Below are positions 17,052 through 26,328 of a stretch of 64,000 bases of DNA, piece after piece. Origin of the DNA: Clostridia bacterium. GTDB taxonomy: Bacteria > Bacillota > Clostridia > Christensenellales > Borkfalkiaceae. The stretch's first letter is position 1; every line of letters begins with the position of its first letter. A program made the position numbers and the translations under genes. The stretch is from positions 34,363-98,362 of the forward strand of contig JAFWBT010000031.1 in the NCBI GenBank assembly GCA_017507005.1, written 5' to 3'. The notes under the pieces are model-generated. The model was not told the origin of the DNA and did not search any database. It saw only the letters and a list, made by a program, of their open reading frames with translations.

Positions 17052-19523
17052 TTACAGTTCTTCGGTGTGTTCGTCGGCGTGTTCGTCTTTGGGCTTGCGT
17101 AAGATGAGATAATCGGTCAACAAACAGATTACGCCAAAGCCGAGCAGAATATACACCATACGTCCGATTGCGCTCGTATTGCTGTTTTCCGCGCCCAAAA
17201 CGAGAGTTTCGGGATTGACGACGCCGCTCGTTAAGGTGACGTATGCTTTCGGGATATAGCCCGTATGCGTTGCGCCTTGCGCGTCAGCGTAGGATACGTG
17301 ATAGTACGCTCTGTCGAGCTGGTTGATTTCCCCAAGCAGCGTTACGGTGTTGCCGCGCGGCATTTCACAAACGGTGAGAAGTTCCGTCAAATAGGGGTAT
17401 TTATACAACGAAACGTCGTTGGTAAGATAGCCCGTGGTTTGTGTTTCCGTGGGGTATTCAACGCGGTAGTCGCTTGAGCCAAGCTGTTCGCAAGAGGCGG
17501 TGTGCACGAGGCAAGTTTTGTACGCTTGCGTGCTTTCGTCGTAAATGGCGACGATATCGTACACGTCCGTCGAGCCTAATTTCAGCGCCGTTTGTTTGGT
17601 TTCGCTACGCTCTGCGTTGACGTAGGGGAATACGGTCGCGCCTTGCAATTTTTCGATATCAAAGGCGACGACGAGGGCGTTGGGCTTGATATTCACTACG
17701 GTAAAGCTTGCGCTTTGCGCGTTGAAAATATTTTTATCGGCGTTGTTCACGGCAATCGTTTTTACCGTGGGTAGACCGAGTTTTGTCGTTTTTGCGAGAT
17801 AGTTACCCTCGTAGAGGACGTAGGTGGCGTTTTCTTCTATGGAGAACGCGAAGGAACGCACCGCGCCGTCATCGTCGTGGACGAGGGGTTCGTTCAAGGA
17901 ATAGCTACCGTTTGCCGTGTACGTTGCGTGGGGATTGGAAAGCCCATCTTTCGGGGCAACGTAGCGGTAAACGCGCGTGCCGCTGAGCGCGTATAAATTG
18001 CCGCGATAGTCTACGGTGATTTTGCGCGTGTCGCTGGGGATAGAGGCGCAGGTTGCCGTGCTCGCCACTGCGGTGGTGAGGAAGTCTGTTTCCGTGTAAC
18101 GATACACCGCGTTATCGTCGCAGGCGACGTATAAATAGCCGTAGGCGTCTGCTGTGAGCAGAGTGGGATAGCGGTATTTTGTGGAACTTTTTTGCGTGGC
18201 GTCCAGCGTCCAGCTATCGCCGTTTTTGGAAAGGCAATAGAACATATTTTCGTCGGTGACGAGATAGTATTTGCCGTACACCGCCGCAATGCCTTGGACG
18301 TTGCCGCTAAAGCGATTAAACGAGGCGATTTGTTCGCCGTAATTGCTTTGAGAAAGGCTGTAAAGTGCCGCGCTCGTGGCGTTTGCCGCAAGCAACGTTT
18401 TGCTATCGGAAGCGAGATAGGCGGGCGAGAGCGTCGTTGCGATAGGTGCTTCAAACGCTTGTGCCGCCGTATCGTATACGGAGATGCGGCGATTGCCGTT
18501 GTCCGATACGAACACTTTGTCGTTGGAAAGGAATACGTCCGTTGCGCCGTTTAAACGGTTTGGCGCGGACGAGCTGTTGCAAATTTCGTAAGCGGTAAAT
18601 GCCGACTCTTTAAAGGAATACTGTCGTACGACGTCCTTTTTCACGGCGTAGACGTAATCGTTTAAAAGACAGAGCGAGGAATAGCCGCCCGTTTCCCTTT
18701 TTGTGGGGGTGAGTTTGCTTGCCTGTTTTTCCGTGTCGAACGCGGAAAGGGGATAGGTGAGAAATTCACCTGCCGACGTCGTGCAAACGAATACGCCGTC
18801 TTTAATCGTCATCGAAAGCAGTTCGCTTTGGAACGCGGCGACGAGGTTTGCATTGGCGTTCGTTGTGGGATCGATTTTATTGAGATATTTGCCGCCCTCG
18901 GTGTAGTACAGCTCGTTGTTGTAAAAGGCGAGCGTGGGGGATTGTGAAACGTCGTCGAGAAGGGCGGTGCCTGAGGATTTGTTTAAATCGGACAACGGCG
19001 TTTTTAAAATCTGCGCCGAACTACCCGAGGTTTTGGTGAAATACATCACGTTACCGCTGATGTGGAAGGTGGAGCAGACGAAATCTTTGGAAGAAACCGC
19101 CGAGTCTACCGTTTCGGTGGAGCTGAGCATTTCGGGATCGAGCACGTACAAATACGTGGACGCGTCGAGGAAATACAGCTTTCCGTTGTCAGCGAATTGG
19201 ATTTTCTTAATTTTATTTTGCGACGGCGTATCGTGTGTGTATTTGCGATAGACGTCGTCGGCGCGGTCGTATACGTAAATGACGTTGCCGTCGGCGATTG
19301 CGGTGTAGTCTTCCGTTGCCGCTACGTCCGCAGGGGCGTTGAGGGGAAGATACTCTTCATAGGAAGACGGGGACAGCAATTCAACGGTGGACGTGACAGC
19401 CTTTTGCGTTGCCGCGGACGCCGTTTTTTGTGCGCCGAAAGCCGCCGTTTTCGGTAAGGCGAAAGCGGTGAGGGCGCAGGCAAATGCGCATACGGATAAA
19501 ATTGTCGTCGAAATTTTTCTCAT
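17052..19523 (-). CDS. Exported beta-propeller-like protein with SH3 domain and C-terminal anchor
   Basis: The 823-residue protein has a signal peptide (1-33) and a long region (about 45-600) of repeated YLY/YVYD/YYTEG strands, consistent with NHL- or WD-like beta-propeller blades. An SH3-like segment lies at about 700-775 (SLYKYPYLTELL ... GYIPKAYV). A single transmembrane helix (about 790-812) is followed by a short Lys/Asp/Glu/His-rich cytosolic tail. The protein should therefore be displayed on the outer face of the membrane. The function is unknown. The ATG lies 9 bases after a TATAAT box, so the mRNA appears leaderless. The minus-strand gene at 20500-21357 has the same SH3-plus-C-terminal-helix design. 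Confidence 0.72.
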   Translation of the reverse strand: MRKISTTILSVCAFACALTAFALPKTAAFGAQKTASAATQKAVTSTVELLSPSSYEEYLPLNAPADVAATEDYTAIADGNVIYVYDRADDVYRKYTHDTPSQNKIKKIQFADNGKLYFLDASTYLYVLDPEMLSSTETVDSAVSSKDFVCSTFHISGNVMYFTKTSGSSAQILKTPLSDLNKSSGTALLDDVSQSPTLAFYNNELYYTEGGKYLNKIDPTTNANANLVAAFQSELLSMTIKDGVFVCTTSAGEFLTYPLSAFDTEKQASKLTPTKRETGGYSSLCLLNDYVYAVKKDVVRQYSFKESAFTAYEICNSSSAPNRLNGATDVFLSNDKVFVSDNGNRRISVYDTAAQAFEAPIATTLSPAYLASDSKTLLAANATSAALYSLSQSNYGEQIASFNRFSGNVQGIAAVYGKYYLVTDENMFYCLSKNGDSWTLDATQKSSTKYRYPTLLTADAYGYLYVACDDNAVYRYTETDFLTTAVASTATCASIPSDTRKITVDYRGNLYALSGTRVYRYVAPKDGLSNPHATYTANGSYSLNEPLVHDDDGAVRSFAFSIEENATYVLYEGNYLAKTTKLGLPTVKTIAVNNADKNIFNAQSASFTVVNIKPNALVVAFDIEKLQGATVFPYVNAERSETKQTALKLGSTDVYDIVAIYDESTQAYKTCLVHTASCEQLGSSDYRVEYPTETQTTGYLTNDVSLYKYPYLTELLTVCEMPRGNTVTLLGEINQLDRAYYHVSYADAQGATHTGYIPKAYVTLTSGVVNPETLVLGAENSNTSAIGRMVYILLGFGVICLLTDYLILRKPKDEHADEHTEEL

Positions 19524-19531
19524 ACATTATT

Positions 19532-19560
19532 ATTATAGCATCTTTTGTAGAAAAAAGCAA
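19532..19560 (-). promoter_or_regulatory. Promoter for the exported propeller protein
   Basis: On the minus strand, TTGCTT (19560-19555) and TATAAT (19537-19532) are 17 bases apart. Only 8 bases separate the -10 box from the ATG, and no ribosome binding site is present. Confidence 0.7.
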
Positions 19561-19876
19561 GGGGATTGTGGATATTTTTACAACCTTTTGACCGATTGTC
19601 CAAAAGAAGAAAAAAAGACTGTAAAATTGGAAAAATTTTCTTTTTTTTGCTTTGTATTTATAAAAATAGGCGTACTATTGTCATATTTAATGGGCTATAC
19701 TGTCTACAAAAACGAACAAATGTTCGTGTTTTTCATCAAAAAGTGGGCAGAGTGGACTTGCAAAAATATTTTTTGATGACATAATAAGCCCGTCTTTCGC
19801 AGGCGGCGGGTGTGCTGAGGCAGGGCGAGAAGAGAATAAATAGAAAAATAACGTGTGAAAAAGCGAGGTGAGATTT
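19561..19876 (+). other. Regulatory region of the phage-type cassette
   Basis: No convincing gene lies here. A TATACT hexamer (19696-19701) precedes the LexA-type box by 11 bases. A second candidate promoter, TTGCAA (19758-19763) with TAATAA (19782-19787) at 18-base spacing, lies closer to the first gene. The region upstream of 19680 is AT-rich without further signals. Confidence 0.45.
19713..19726. promoter_or_regulatory. LexA-type SOS box
   Basis: CGAACAAATGTTCG is a perfect 5-bp inverted repeat around AAAT. It fits the Gram-positive LexA/DinR operator (CGAAC-N4-GTTCG). It is the only such site I found and lies directly upstream of the phage-type cassette, so DNA damage may control that transcription unit. 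Confidence 0.7.
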
Positions 19877-20393
19877 TTGGAGAATTATACGAAGGTGGTG
19901 CTGTATGCGTATCCGTTGTTGCGTACGGTGGGAGAAGATTATGCGGAGCATATCCGCAATAAAGCGTTGCTTTCTTACGATAGCGCGATGACGACGGAGC
20001 GTTTGGCGGAGTATCTCGCGGAGGAAATTCTCTGCAAAGAACGGCTCGAGTGGCTGAAACGTACGGTGGAGGACGTTTTGTCAAGGCTTAGCGACGTGGA
20101 ACGGACCTTGGTGGCGATACGATATTTTGGAAAAACGAAAAAAAGTGCGCCGATTCGTGCGGGGCAGAAACGGCGACGGGGACGATAAGGAGAAATGGAG
20201 CGAGCGGGCGTATTTTCGACGGCAGCAACGGTTGTCGGAAAAGGTGGGCGCGATGCTACGCGCAAGCGGATTGACAAAGGAGAAATATTTGCAGGAATTT
20301 GCTTCGTTGGAGATTTTTAAAAAGATACATCAATATATCGAAGCGGGTAAGGATAGGAAAATTTCCTTGGACGAGCGCAGGTGGCTGAAATAA
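19877..20393 (+). pseudogene. Sigma-like/ArpU-like phage regulator, split by a frameshift in a run of seven A
   Basis: The TTG start at 19877 has AGGTG six bases upstream. Frame one runs through residues ending RYFGKTKK (about 86) and then enters a basic nonsense tail to 20188. The frame shifted by one base continues naturally from KVRRFV to the stop at 20393, with a coherent sequence containing KEKWSERAYFRRQQRL and LEIFKKIHQYIEAGKDRKIS. Removing one A from the run at 20138-20144 restores a single protein of about 171 residues. The helical content, the phrase RLSDVERTLVAIRYF (like sigma region 4) and the position before terminase suggest a late-gene activator of the Xpf/ArpU type. The frameshift may be real, programmed or a sequencing artefact. 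Confidence 0.6.
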
Positions 20394-20499
20394 GCCGATT
20401 ATTGGGGGCTGGTTGTGATGCCTTGATTGCTCTTTTCGAGGCGTTTTGGCTTGGCGGATTTATTTGTTGGCAGATTTATTTGGTGCTTGGCGGATTTGG

Positions 20500-21357
20500 T
20501 TATTCGTCCGTTTCGTACGGGGGACGGCGGGGAGGCTTTAAAATGAGCGCGGCGAGAATAGGTACGAGCAGGCATAACGCGACGAGGATACCGATTTGCG
20601 CTGGGGAGGACGCTGATTTTTCTGATTTTGCAGAAGCGTTGGGTTGTGAGGACGAGGCGTTTTGCGCGAGATAGTCGGCATATTCGGGGTTTTCTTCGTA
20701 ATACAACGTGGTGGGTTTGGGGATATACCCGAACGAATCGCCGCGCAGGACGTAGCAATAGAGCTGTGCGCCGATACGAAAATCGCCGTAGTAGACGCAA
20801 GAGATAGTGATTTGGTCTAAAATCGCGGAATCGGCGTGCTGGGCGTCGCCGTTTATGTAGTAGTGCGCGTCGAAAACGTAATATAGATAGGGGCGTTTGG
20901 GGACGTAGTCAACAAAGGTGAGTTGTTCGGTTTTTGCGTAGCCCGTCAGGCGTTTTGCCGCGCCGTCGTCGTAGAGATATTCGACCTTGCAATAGTCGGC
21001 GCTGTATTCGAGGATTTTGACGTAATACGTTTTCGGCAGTAAAAAAATGCCGCGCGTTTCGTCGGGGGCGCTGCAAAAATACGTTTCGCTGTCTAAAATG
21101 CAGGCGTAACTGCTCGACTGGGGATAGGACGAGGTGGTTGTTGTTTTGGCGGTTTGGAGTATTTGGGCTGTTTGGGTTTGTTGGGTTGTTTTGGCGGTTT
21201 TGGACGAGGGGATTTGCGTGGTGGTTTGGTTGGCGATTTGGTTCGCGATAGGGCGTGAAAAGACGCCCGTGCCAAGATAGACGGGCGGAAAAACGCTAAA
21301 AAACAGCGTTAAAAAGTATAATATGGGCAGTAGGGCTAAAATCGTGCGTTTTTTCAT
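20500..21357 (-). CDS. Exported SH3-like protein with C-terminal membrane anchor
   Basis: The 285-residue protein has an N-terminal signal or anchor helix (5-24), a Thr/Gln/Lys-rich low-complexity linker (about 38-75) and a region of short beta strands (about 80-225). These include the phrases YYVKILEYSADYCKVEYLYDDGA and SFGYIPKPT, typical of bacterial SH3-like folds. A Ser/Ala-rich spacer and a second hydrophobic helix (about 255-272) follow. It is oriented against the phage-type cassette and splits the regulator from the terminase, so it may be cargo. A minus-strand TATACT lies about 30 bases upstream. The start has no clear ribosome binding site. Function unknown. Confidence 0.65.
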   Translation of the reverse strand: MKKRTILALLPILYFLTLFFSVFPPVYLGTGVFSRPIANQIANQTTTQIPSSKTAKTTQQTQTAQILQTAKTTTTSSYPQSSSYACILDSETYFCSAPDETRGIFLLPKTYYVKILEYSADYCKVEYLYDDGAAKRLTGYAKTEQLTFVDYVPKRPYLYYVFDAHYYINGDAQHADSAILDQITISCVYYGDFRIGAQLYCYVLRGDSFGYIPKPTTLYYEENPEYADYLAQNASSSQPNASAKSEKSASSPAQIGILVALCLLVPILAALILKPPRRPPYETDE

Positions 21358-21436
21358 ATTCGTTTTTGGGTTTGGTGGTTTTTTAGAATAGTATAGCGGA
21401 AGTAGTATGGGCGGTTTTGGGAGATAAGAGGAGATT

Positions 21437-22873
21437 ATGAAAGAAATTGTAGAAAAGATACGCAGAATCGAGGAAGAACTGCGACGGCGCAGGGAAAACG
21501 ATTTACTTGCCGCTTATAATATGGGCGAGAAAGTGCACGAGAAACAGTTAGCTTTTCATAAGTGTCCAAAGCGGAATCGCTGGGTGTTCGGCGGAAATCG
21601 TTCGGGAAAGACAGAGTGCGGCGCGGTGGAGTGCGTGTATATGGCGCGTGGGATACACCCCTATCGGGAAAATCGGCGAGACGTGTGTGGTTGGGTGGTG
21701 TCTCTTTCGGGGCAGGTGCAACGCGACGTGGCGCAGAAAAAGATATTGCGGTATTTGCGGAAGGACTGGATTGAGGAAATCGTGATGTCGAGCGGTAGGC
21801 GTGATGCGCCTGAGGACGGAATTATTGATTTTATCCGTGTGAAAAATGCCTTGGGCGGGAGCTCGGTGATTGGGTTTAAGAGCTGTGATCAGGGCAGGGA
21901 AAAGTTTCAAGGAGCGTCGCTGGATTTCGTTTGGTTTGACGAAGAACCGCCTGAGGACGTGTATCGGGAGTGTCGCATGCGTGTTTTGGATAGGCGCGGG
22001 GATATTTTTGGGACGATGACGCCGTTGAAGGGGTTGACGTTCGTGTATAATGAGATATTTCTCAATCGGCGGTGCGATCCTGAGGCGTGGTATGAGTTTG
22101 TGGAGTGGAGCGATAATCCGTATTTGGACGAGGAAGAGGTGCGCGTTTTGGAATCGGCGTTGGACGAGCGGACGTTGCAGGCGAGAAAGTACGGGCGGTT
22201 TTTACAGGCAGGCGAGGGGCTGGTGTATCCGGAATTTGATGAGAATATACACGTAATCGAGCCGTTTTCGTTGCCGCCGGAGTGGCAGGATACCATTTCG
22301 ATTGACCCTGGGCTGAACAATCCGTTGTCGGCGCATTGGTATGCGGTGGATTACGACGATAACGTGTACGTGGTGTTCGAGCATTACGAGGCGGGTAAGG
22401 ACGTCGATTATCACGCGGCTGCGATAAAGAGTATTTGCGATAGGTTGGGCTGGAAACGGGACGCGCAGGGGCGTGTGCGGGCGTTGATTGACAGCGCGGC
22501 GAAGCAGAGGACTTTGGCAGGCGTTAAAAGCGTCGTGGAGCTGTTTTACGAACGTGGGATATTGGTGAATCCCGAAGTGGAAAAGGATTTATTTTCGGGG
22601 ATCGCGCAGGTGAAGAGTTATCTTAATCAGAAAAACGGACTGCCGAATATTTATATTTTTAATACTTGTCCGCATCTTATCAGCGAGCTGAAAGGGTATT
22701 ACTGGGGGAGCGGCGACGTGCCGAGGAAGGTGAACGACCATAGTCTAGATGAGATGCGGTATTATTTGATGACGAGGCCGAGAAAAACGCCTGAGCTGGA
22801 AAAGAAGAGTGATATTCAGAAAGATAAGGAAAGGCGGCTGAGAGGTATGAAAAAGAAGACGTTTGATTTTTGA
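21437..22873 (+). CDS. terL: Phage terminase large subunit
   Basis: A 478-residue headful-type terminase motor. The ATPase domain has Walker A FGGNRSGKTE (about 51-60), Walker B LDFVWFDEEPP (about 163-173) and a coupling motif GTMTPLKG. The nuclease domain begins with the acidic SIDPG (about 287-291) and has further acidic residues at RALIDSA and DEMRY near the end. The length and motif set are those of complete TerL proteins, so the gene seems intact. It would cut and pump concatemeric DNA into the prohead through the portal encoded 0.6 kb downstream. AGAGGAGATT precedes the ATG. Confidence 0.93.
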   Translation: MKEIVEKIRRIEEELRRRRENDLLAAYNMGEKVHEKQLAFHKCPKRNRWVFGGNRSGKTECGAVECVYMARGIHPYRENRRDVCGWVVSLSGQVQRDVAQKKILRYLRKDWIEEIVMSSGRRDAPEDGIIDFIRVKNALGGSSVIGFKSCDQGREKFQGASLDFVWFDEEPPEDVYRECRMRVLDRRGDIFGTMTPLKGLTFVYNEIFLNRRCDPEAWYEFVEWSDNPYLDEEEVRVLESALDERTLQARKYGRFLQAGEGLVYPEFDENIHVIEPFSLPPEWQDTISIDPGLNNPLSAHWYAVDYDDNVYVVFEHYEAGKDVDYHAAAIKSICDRLGWKRDAQGRVRALIDSAAKQRTLAGVKSVVELFYERGILVNPEVEKDLFSGIAQVKSYLNQKNGLPNIYIFNTCPHLISELKGYYWGSGDVPRKVNDHSLDEMRYYLMTRPRKTPELEKKSDIQKDKERRLRGMKKKTFDF

Positions 22874-22973
22874 GGTGGATTATCGTTGGGTTGTGGTGGA
22901 GCGTAGTGGCGCTGTGGGGTGGGTGGGGTTAAAGGTGGTTTTATGGGGTGTTTTTGTGCAAGTTTTTTAAAAC

Positions 22974-22998
22974 GGGGGTAGCAGGTATGCGATGAACG
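22974..22998 (+). repeat. Copy of the interspersed GTAYGCGTTGAA motif
   Basis: GCAGGTATGCGATGAACGG preceded by a G-rich stretch. It lies in the 164-base gap between terL and the TerS-like gene, within otherwise G-rich non-coding sequence. Confidence 0.55.
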
Positions 22999-23037
22999 GT
23001 TTTGTAGTGGTGAAAGGAGGGCTGAAAAGGAGGACGT

Positions 23038-23487
23038 ATGCGTGAGAGAAAGAAGGAAGAAAAGCTTGGTGATGCGCTGTTGAAGGTGGCACTTGGATAT
23101 CAAGTGGCGGAGGTGACGGAAGAATGCGCGGAGGTGGACGGGGAACTGAAACTGACGAAGCGGAAAAAGACGAAGAAGGATATTCCGCCTGATTTGAAAG
23201 CTGTGCAGCTGTTGTTGGCGACGGACGGCAAAGAGGACTATGGGAACTGGACAGACGAGAAATTGGAGACGGAGAAAAGTAGGCTACTCTCGGCGTTGCA
23301 AGACGGCGTAAAAAACGAGGCGAAAAGCGAGGCGCAAAGTGGACTGAAAACAGAGGCGAAAAATGCAGAAGAAGAAAGCGTTGAAAAAACGTCAAAAACG
23401 GAAAATGGGGAGGGCATGGTCGAGGTGAAAGCGAAAAAGCCGCGTCCAAAACCGAGAAAAAGAGTGGTGAGAAAGACCAAAAATTAA
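23038..23487 (+). CDS. Possible small terminase subunit-like phage protein
   Basis: The 149-residue charged protein starts after AAAAGGAGGACGT. The N-terminal half (LGDALLKVALGYQVAEVTEE ... LKLTKRKKTKKDIPPDLKAVQLLL) resembles the C-terminal segment of many Gram-positive phage small terminase subunits, in which a KRKxTKKxxPPD phrase precedes a helix. The second half is low complexity, Lys/Glu-rich, and ends in a very basic PRPKPRKRVVRKTKN tail suited to DNA contact. No N-terminal DNA-binding helix-turn-helix is evident, so it may be a truncated or divergent TerS. Position between TerL and portal supports a packaging role. Confidence 0.5.
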   Translation: MRERKKEEKLGDALLKVALGYQVAEVTEECAEVDGELKLTKRKKTKKDIPPDLKAVQLLLATDGKEDYGNWTDEKLETEKSRLLSALQDGVKNEAKSEAQSGLKTEAKNAEEESVEKTSKTENGEGMVEVKAKKPRPKPRKRVVRKTKN

Positions 23488-23502
23488 GGAGGAAATAGGT
23501 GT

Positions 23503-25365
23503 ATGACGAAAGCGGAAGAAACGGAAGAAAAGACCACGCGAGAACGCGAGGAAGAACGGATTGCGAGAGAGGTGACGGAGGATTTTCTCAAACGACGTGA
23601 GGAAAGACGGTCGGTGGAGAACGGTTGGCTGTTGAATATCAATTTTTTTAGCGGAAATCAGTACTGTGACGTTTCGCCTTTGGGCGGCGTGGTGGAAGAG
23701 GACAAGCGTTTTTATTGGCAATCGCGCAGGGTGTTTAATCATATCGCGCCGACGATTGATTCGAGAATTGCGAAGCTGGAAAAGATGAAGCCAGAATTGC
23801 GTGTGCGTGCGTTTTCGGACGAAGACGGGGACGTGCAGGCGGCGAAGTTAGCGACGGACGTTTTGAAATACGTGCAGGAAAGAATTGGCCTACGCGAGAC
23901 GGTGTCCAAGGCTATGGTTTGGTCGGAGACCTGCGGTAGCGCGTTCTATAAGGTGGTATGGGACGAAAAGGGTGGACGTCAAGTGGCGGTGGATTTGGAA
24001 GAAAAGCCCGTGTTTGAGGGCGAGGCGCAGGTAATTGCCGTGCCGCCGTTTGAGATTTTTCCCGACCGTTTGGACGCGGAAGATTTGGAAAGCGTGGGGA
24101 GTTTGATTCACGCGCAGGCGGTATCAGTGGAATATATTATGGAAAAATTCGGCGTGGCACTTGAAGGCGGCGACGTTTCGAGTATGCTGGTGCGTAGTGA
24201 GCCTGCGGCGGGAAAATTGCCGACGGAAGGGACTTCGATGCGTAATATGACATTGAAAAACGCGGAAATTTTGATTGAGCGATATACGAGGCCGAATAGT
24301 GAATTTCCAAAGGGTAGGCTGGAAATCGTGGCGGGTGGAAAGCTGCTGTACGTGGGGGATTTGCCTTACGTGAACGAGGAGCGTGGACAGCGCGGTTTTC
24401 CTTTCGTTAAGCAGGATTGTTTGCGTTTGCCCGGGGCGTTTTTTGCGAGCAGTGTAATCGATCGGTTGATTCCCGTGCAGAGAGCGTACAACGCTGTGCG
24501 AAACAGAAAACACGAGTTTTTGAACCGCTTGTCGATGGGCGTTTTGACTGTTGAGGACGGTTCGGTGGATACCGAAGAATTGGCGGAAGAAGGCTTGTTA
24601 CCTGGGAAGATTTTGGTGTATCGACAGGGCGGAAAAGCGCCTGAAATGCTCGATTGCGGCAATGTGCCGACGGAATTTAAGGACGAGGAAGAGTGGCTGG
24701 AAAAGGAATTTGCGCTGATTAGCGGCGTGAGTGATCTTTCGCAAAATTCTACGCCTGCGAGAGTGACGAGTGCGACGGGGTTGCAGCTCTTGTTGTCGCA
24801 GGACGAATCGAGATTGTCGGCGACGGTGGCGAGCATTGAGCGCGCGATGAAGGAAGTGGGCAGACAGATTTTGCGTTTGTATCGACAGTTTGCGGGGACG
24901 GCTAGGCTGATGACGCTGACGGGCGAGAACAGAAAGACGCAGGTGTATTATTTTAACGCGGCGTCTTTGGCGGTGAACGACGTGCAGTTTGAATCGCAGG
25001 AAGCCGTGACGCCCGAAGAAAAGCGCGCGACGCTGTTGAAACTGTACGAGGCGGGCTTGTTGACGGATGACGAGGGGAAGCTTACGGCGGAGAACAAGAA
25101 TCGTATTTTGGAGGCGTTTGGGTTTGGCGGATACGAAAACGCGAAGGATATTTCGGCGTTGCATATCGCGAAAGCGGCGGAAGAAAATATCGGCATAAAG
25201 CAAGGCGAGGAAATTGCGCCGGATGAATATGACGACCACGGGTTGCATATCCGCGAGCATACGAGATTTTTGCTGTCGGCGGAGTTCCGTTCGGATAAGA
25301 AAAACGGGGAATACAAGCAAAGATTTTTGGCGCATATTCAGGCGCATAAAAGAGCGCAAAAATAA
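23503..25365 (+). CDS. P22-type phage portal protein
   Basis: A 620-residue portal protein preceded by AAGGAGGAAATAGG. Diagnostic phrases of the P22-like portal family include NINFFSGNQYCDV, FNHIAPTIDSRIAKLEKMKPELRV, a WSETCGSAFYKVVWDEKGG strand and VPPFEIFPD (about 185-194). A long helical C-terminal part carries IERAMKEVGRQILRLYRQ. Phage P22 gp1 has 725 residues; this one lacks most of the extended barrel at the end. Twelve copies would form the DNA channel at one vertex of the capsid. It lies between terminase and scaffold genes, as in P22. Confidence 0.88.
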   Translation: MTKAEETEEKTTREREEERIAREVTEDFLKRREERRSVENGWLLNINFFSGNQYCDVSPLGGVVEEDKRFYWQSRRVFNHIAPTIDSRIAKLEKMKPELRVRAFSDEDGDVQAAKLATDVLKYVQERIGLRETVSKAMVWSETCGSAFYKVVWDEKGGRQVAVDLEEKPVFEGEAQVIAVPPFEIFPDRLDAEDLESVGSLIHAQAVSVEYIMEKFGVALEGGDVSSMLVRSEPAAGKLPTEGTSMRNMTLKNAEILIERYTRPNSEFPKGRLEIVAGGKLLYVGDLPYVNEERGQRGFPFVKQDCLRLPGAFFASSVIDRLIPVQRAYNAVRNRKHEFLNRLSMGVLTVEDGSVDTEELAEEGLLPGKILVYRQGGKAPEMLDCGNVPTEFKDEEEWLEKEFALISGVSDLSQNSTPARVTSATGLQLLLSQDESRLSATVASIERAMKEVGRQILRLYRQFAGTARLMTLTGENRKTQVYYFNAASLAVNDVQFESQEAVTPEEKRATLLKLYEAGLLTDDEGKLTAENKNRILEAFGFGGYENAKDISALHIAKAAEENIGIKQGEEIAPDEYDDHGLHIREHTRFLLSAEFRSDKKNGEYKQRFLAHIQAHKRAQK

Positions 25366-25421
25366 CGCGCGGCGTTAAAAAGAAAGTGAAAAAAGTGAAA
25401 TAAAAAAGGAGGAGAGAGGAT

Positions 25422-26282
25422 ATGAAAACAGAGGAGAACGTTTGCGTGGAAACGTCCCAGACGGAGGAGATTGCAGCGGCAAAGACAGGCGAGAGGGAAG
25501 AAAAAATCGGTCTGAAAGATGCCTCGACGGTGCTGGGGAAGTTTAAGGACGTGGACGCCCTTGCGAGGGCTTACGGCGCTTTGGAAGCGGAATTTACGAG
25601 GCGAAGTCAGCGTTTGAAGGAACTGGAGCGTGAGACGGAAAATTTTCGAGGGAAAAGGAACGGCGAGGGTTCGGGGGTGGAAAAACTCCGTAAGAACGCT
25701 GCTGTGAAGAGGGCGCAGGCGCGCGCGTTTGACGCGTTCGTGGCGGAGGTGAACGATGCGGCGAAGGGGAAAAACGTGGCGAGTGCTGTGGAAAAGGATG
25801 CTCGAAAACCCGTTGGCGAAGGGTGCGAAAATGTTGGGGAGAGCGACGTGGACGTAGAAAATGCGGCTGTGGGCTTGGTGATGGAAAGCGGCGCGAAAGA
25901 GGGGAACGGCGCGGCTGTGGATACGGCTGTGGATACGGCTATGGATACGGTTTTGACGACGGAGGCGCAAAAAACGGAGGATCGGACGGCAACGGGAAAC
26001 GTTGACGGGACTTTGCAGGAGGACGTCTTGAAAGAGACGGCGTCCGTCGCGGAAAACGGAACGGAAACGCTTTCGGCGGAGGAACTGTACGCGCAGGCTG
26101 TAAAAAATGAGGACGTGCGGCTGAAAATCATTGGCGAATATCTTGTTTCTTTGGGAAAGAGCGGCGCGCCCGTAACGGCGAGCGGTTTGGGTGCGATTGC
26201 AGCGCCACCCTTAAAAGCCAGAACGGTGGGAGATGCCGGTGTTATGGCTTTGAGGTATTTTAAAAAGGGTGCTGTTGAGTAA
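25422..26282 (+). CDS. Putative capsid scaffold protein
   Basis: A 286-residue, Glu/Ala/Lys-rich, mainly helical protein located exactly where P22 has its scaffold gene (between portal and coat). Residues 28-75 form a predicted coiled coil (LGKFKDVDALARAYGALEAEF is typical of scaffold N-termini). The middle is low complexity with a short tandem repeat (AVDTAVDTAMDT). The final 60 residues form an ordered block rich in Ala and Gly that could contact the coat protein. There is no visible enzyme motif. The assignment rests on position, composition and length. Confidence 0.68.
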   Translation: MKTEENVCVETSQTEEIAAAKTGEREEKIGLKDASTVLGKFKDVDALARAYGALEAEFTRRSQRLKELERETENFRGKRNGEGSGVEKLRKNAAVKRAQARAFDAFVAEVNDAAKGKNVASAVEKDARKPVGEGCENVGESDVDVENAAVGLVMESGAKEGNGAAVDTAVDTAMDTVLTTEAQKTEDRTATGNVDGTLQEDVLKETASVAENGTETLSAEELYAQAVKNEDVRLKIIGEYLVSLGKSGAPVTASGLGAIAAPPLKARTVGDAGVMALRYFKKGAVE

Positions 26283-26284
26283 AT

Positions 26285-26307
26285 GGGCATACCATGTACG
26301 CGTTGAA
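26285..26307 (+). repeat. Copy of the interspersed ACCATGTACGCGTTGAA motif
   Basis: ACCATGTACGCGTTGAA follows GGGCAT immediately after the scaffold stop codon. A further 12 bases downstream (GTGTGTTTT) also resemble the copy at 27887. Confidence 0.6.
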
Positions 26308-26328
26308 GTGTGTTTTGAGGGCGTAGGG

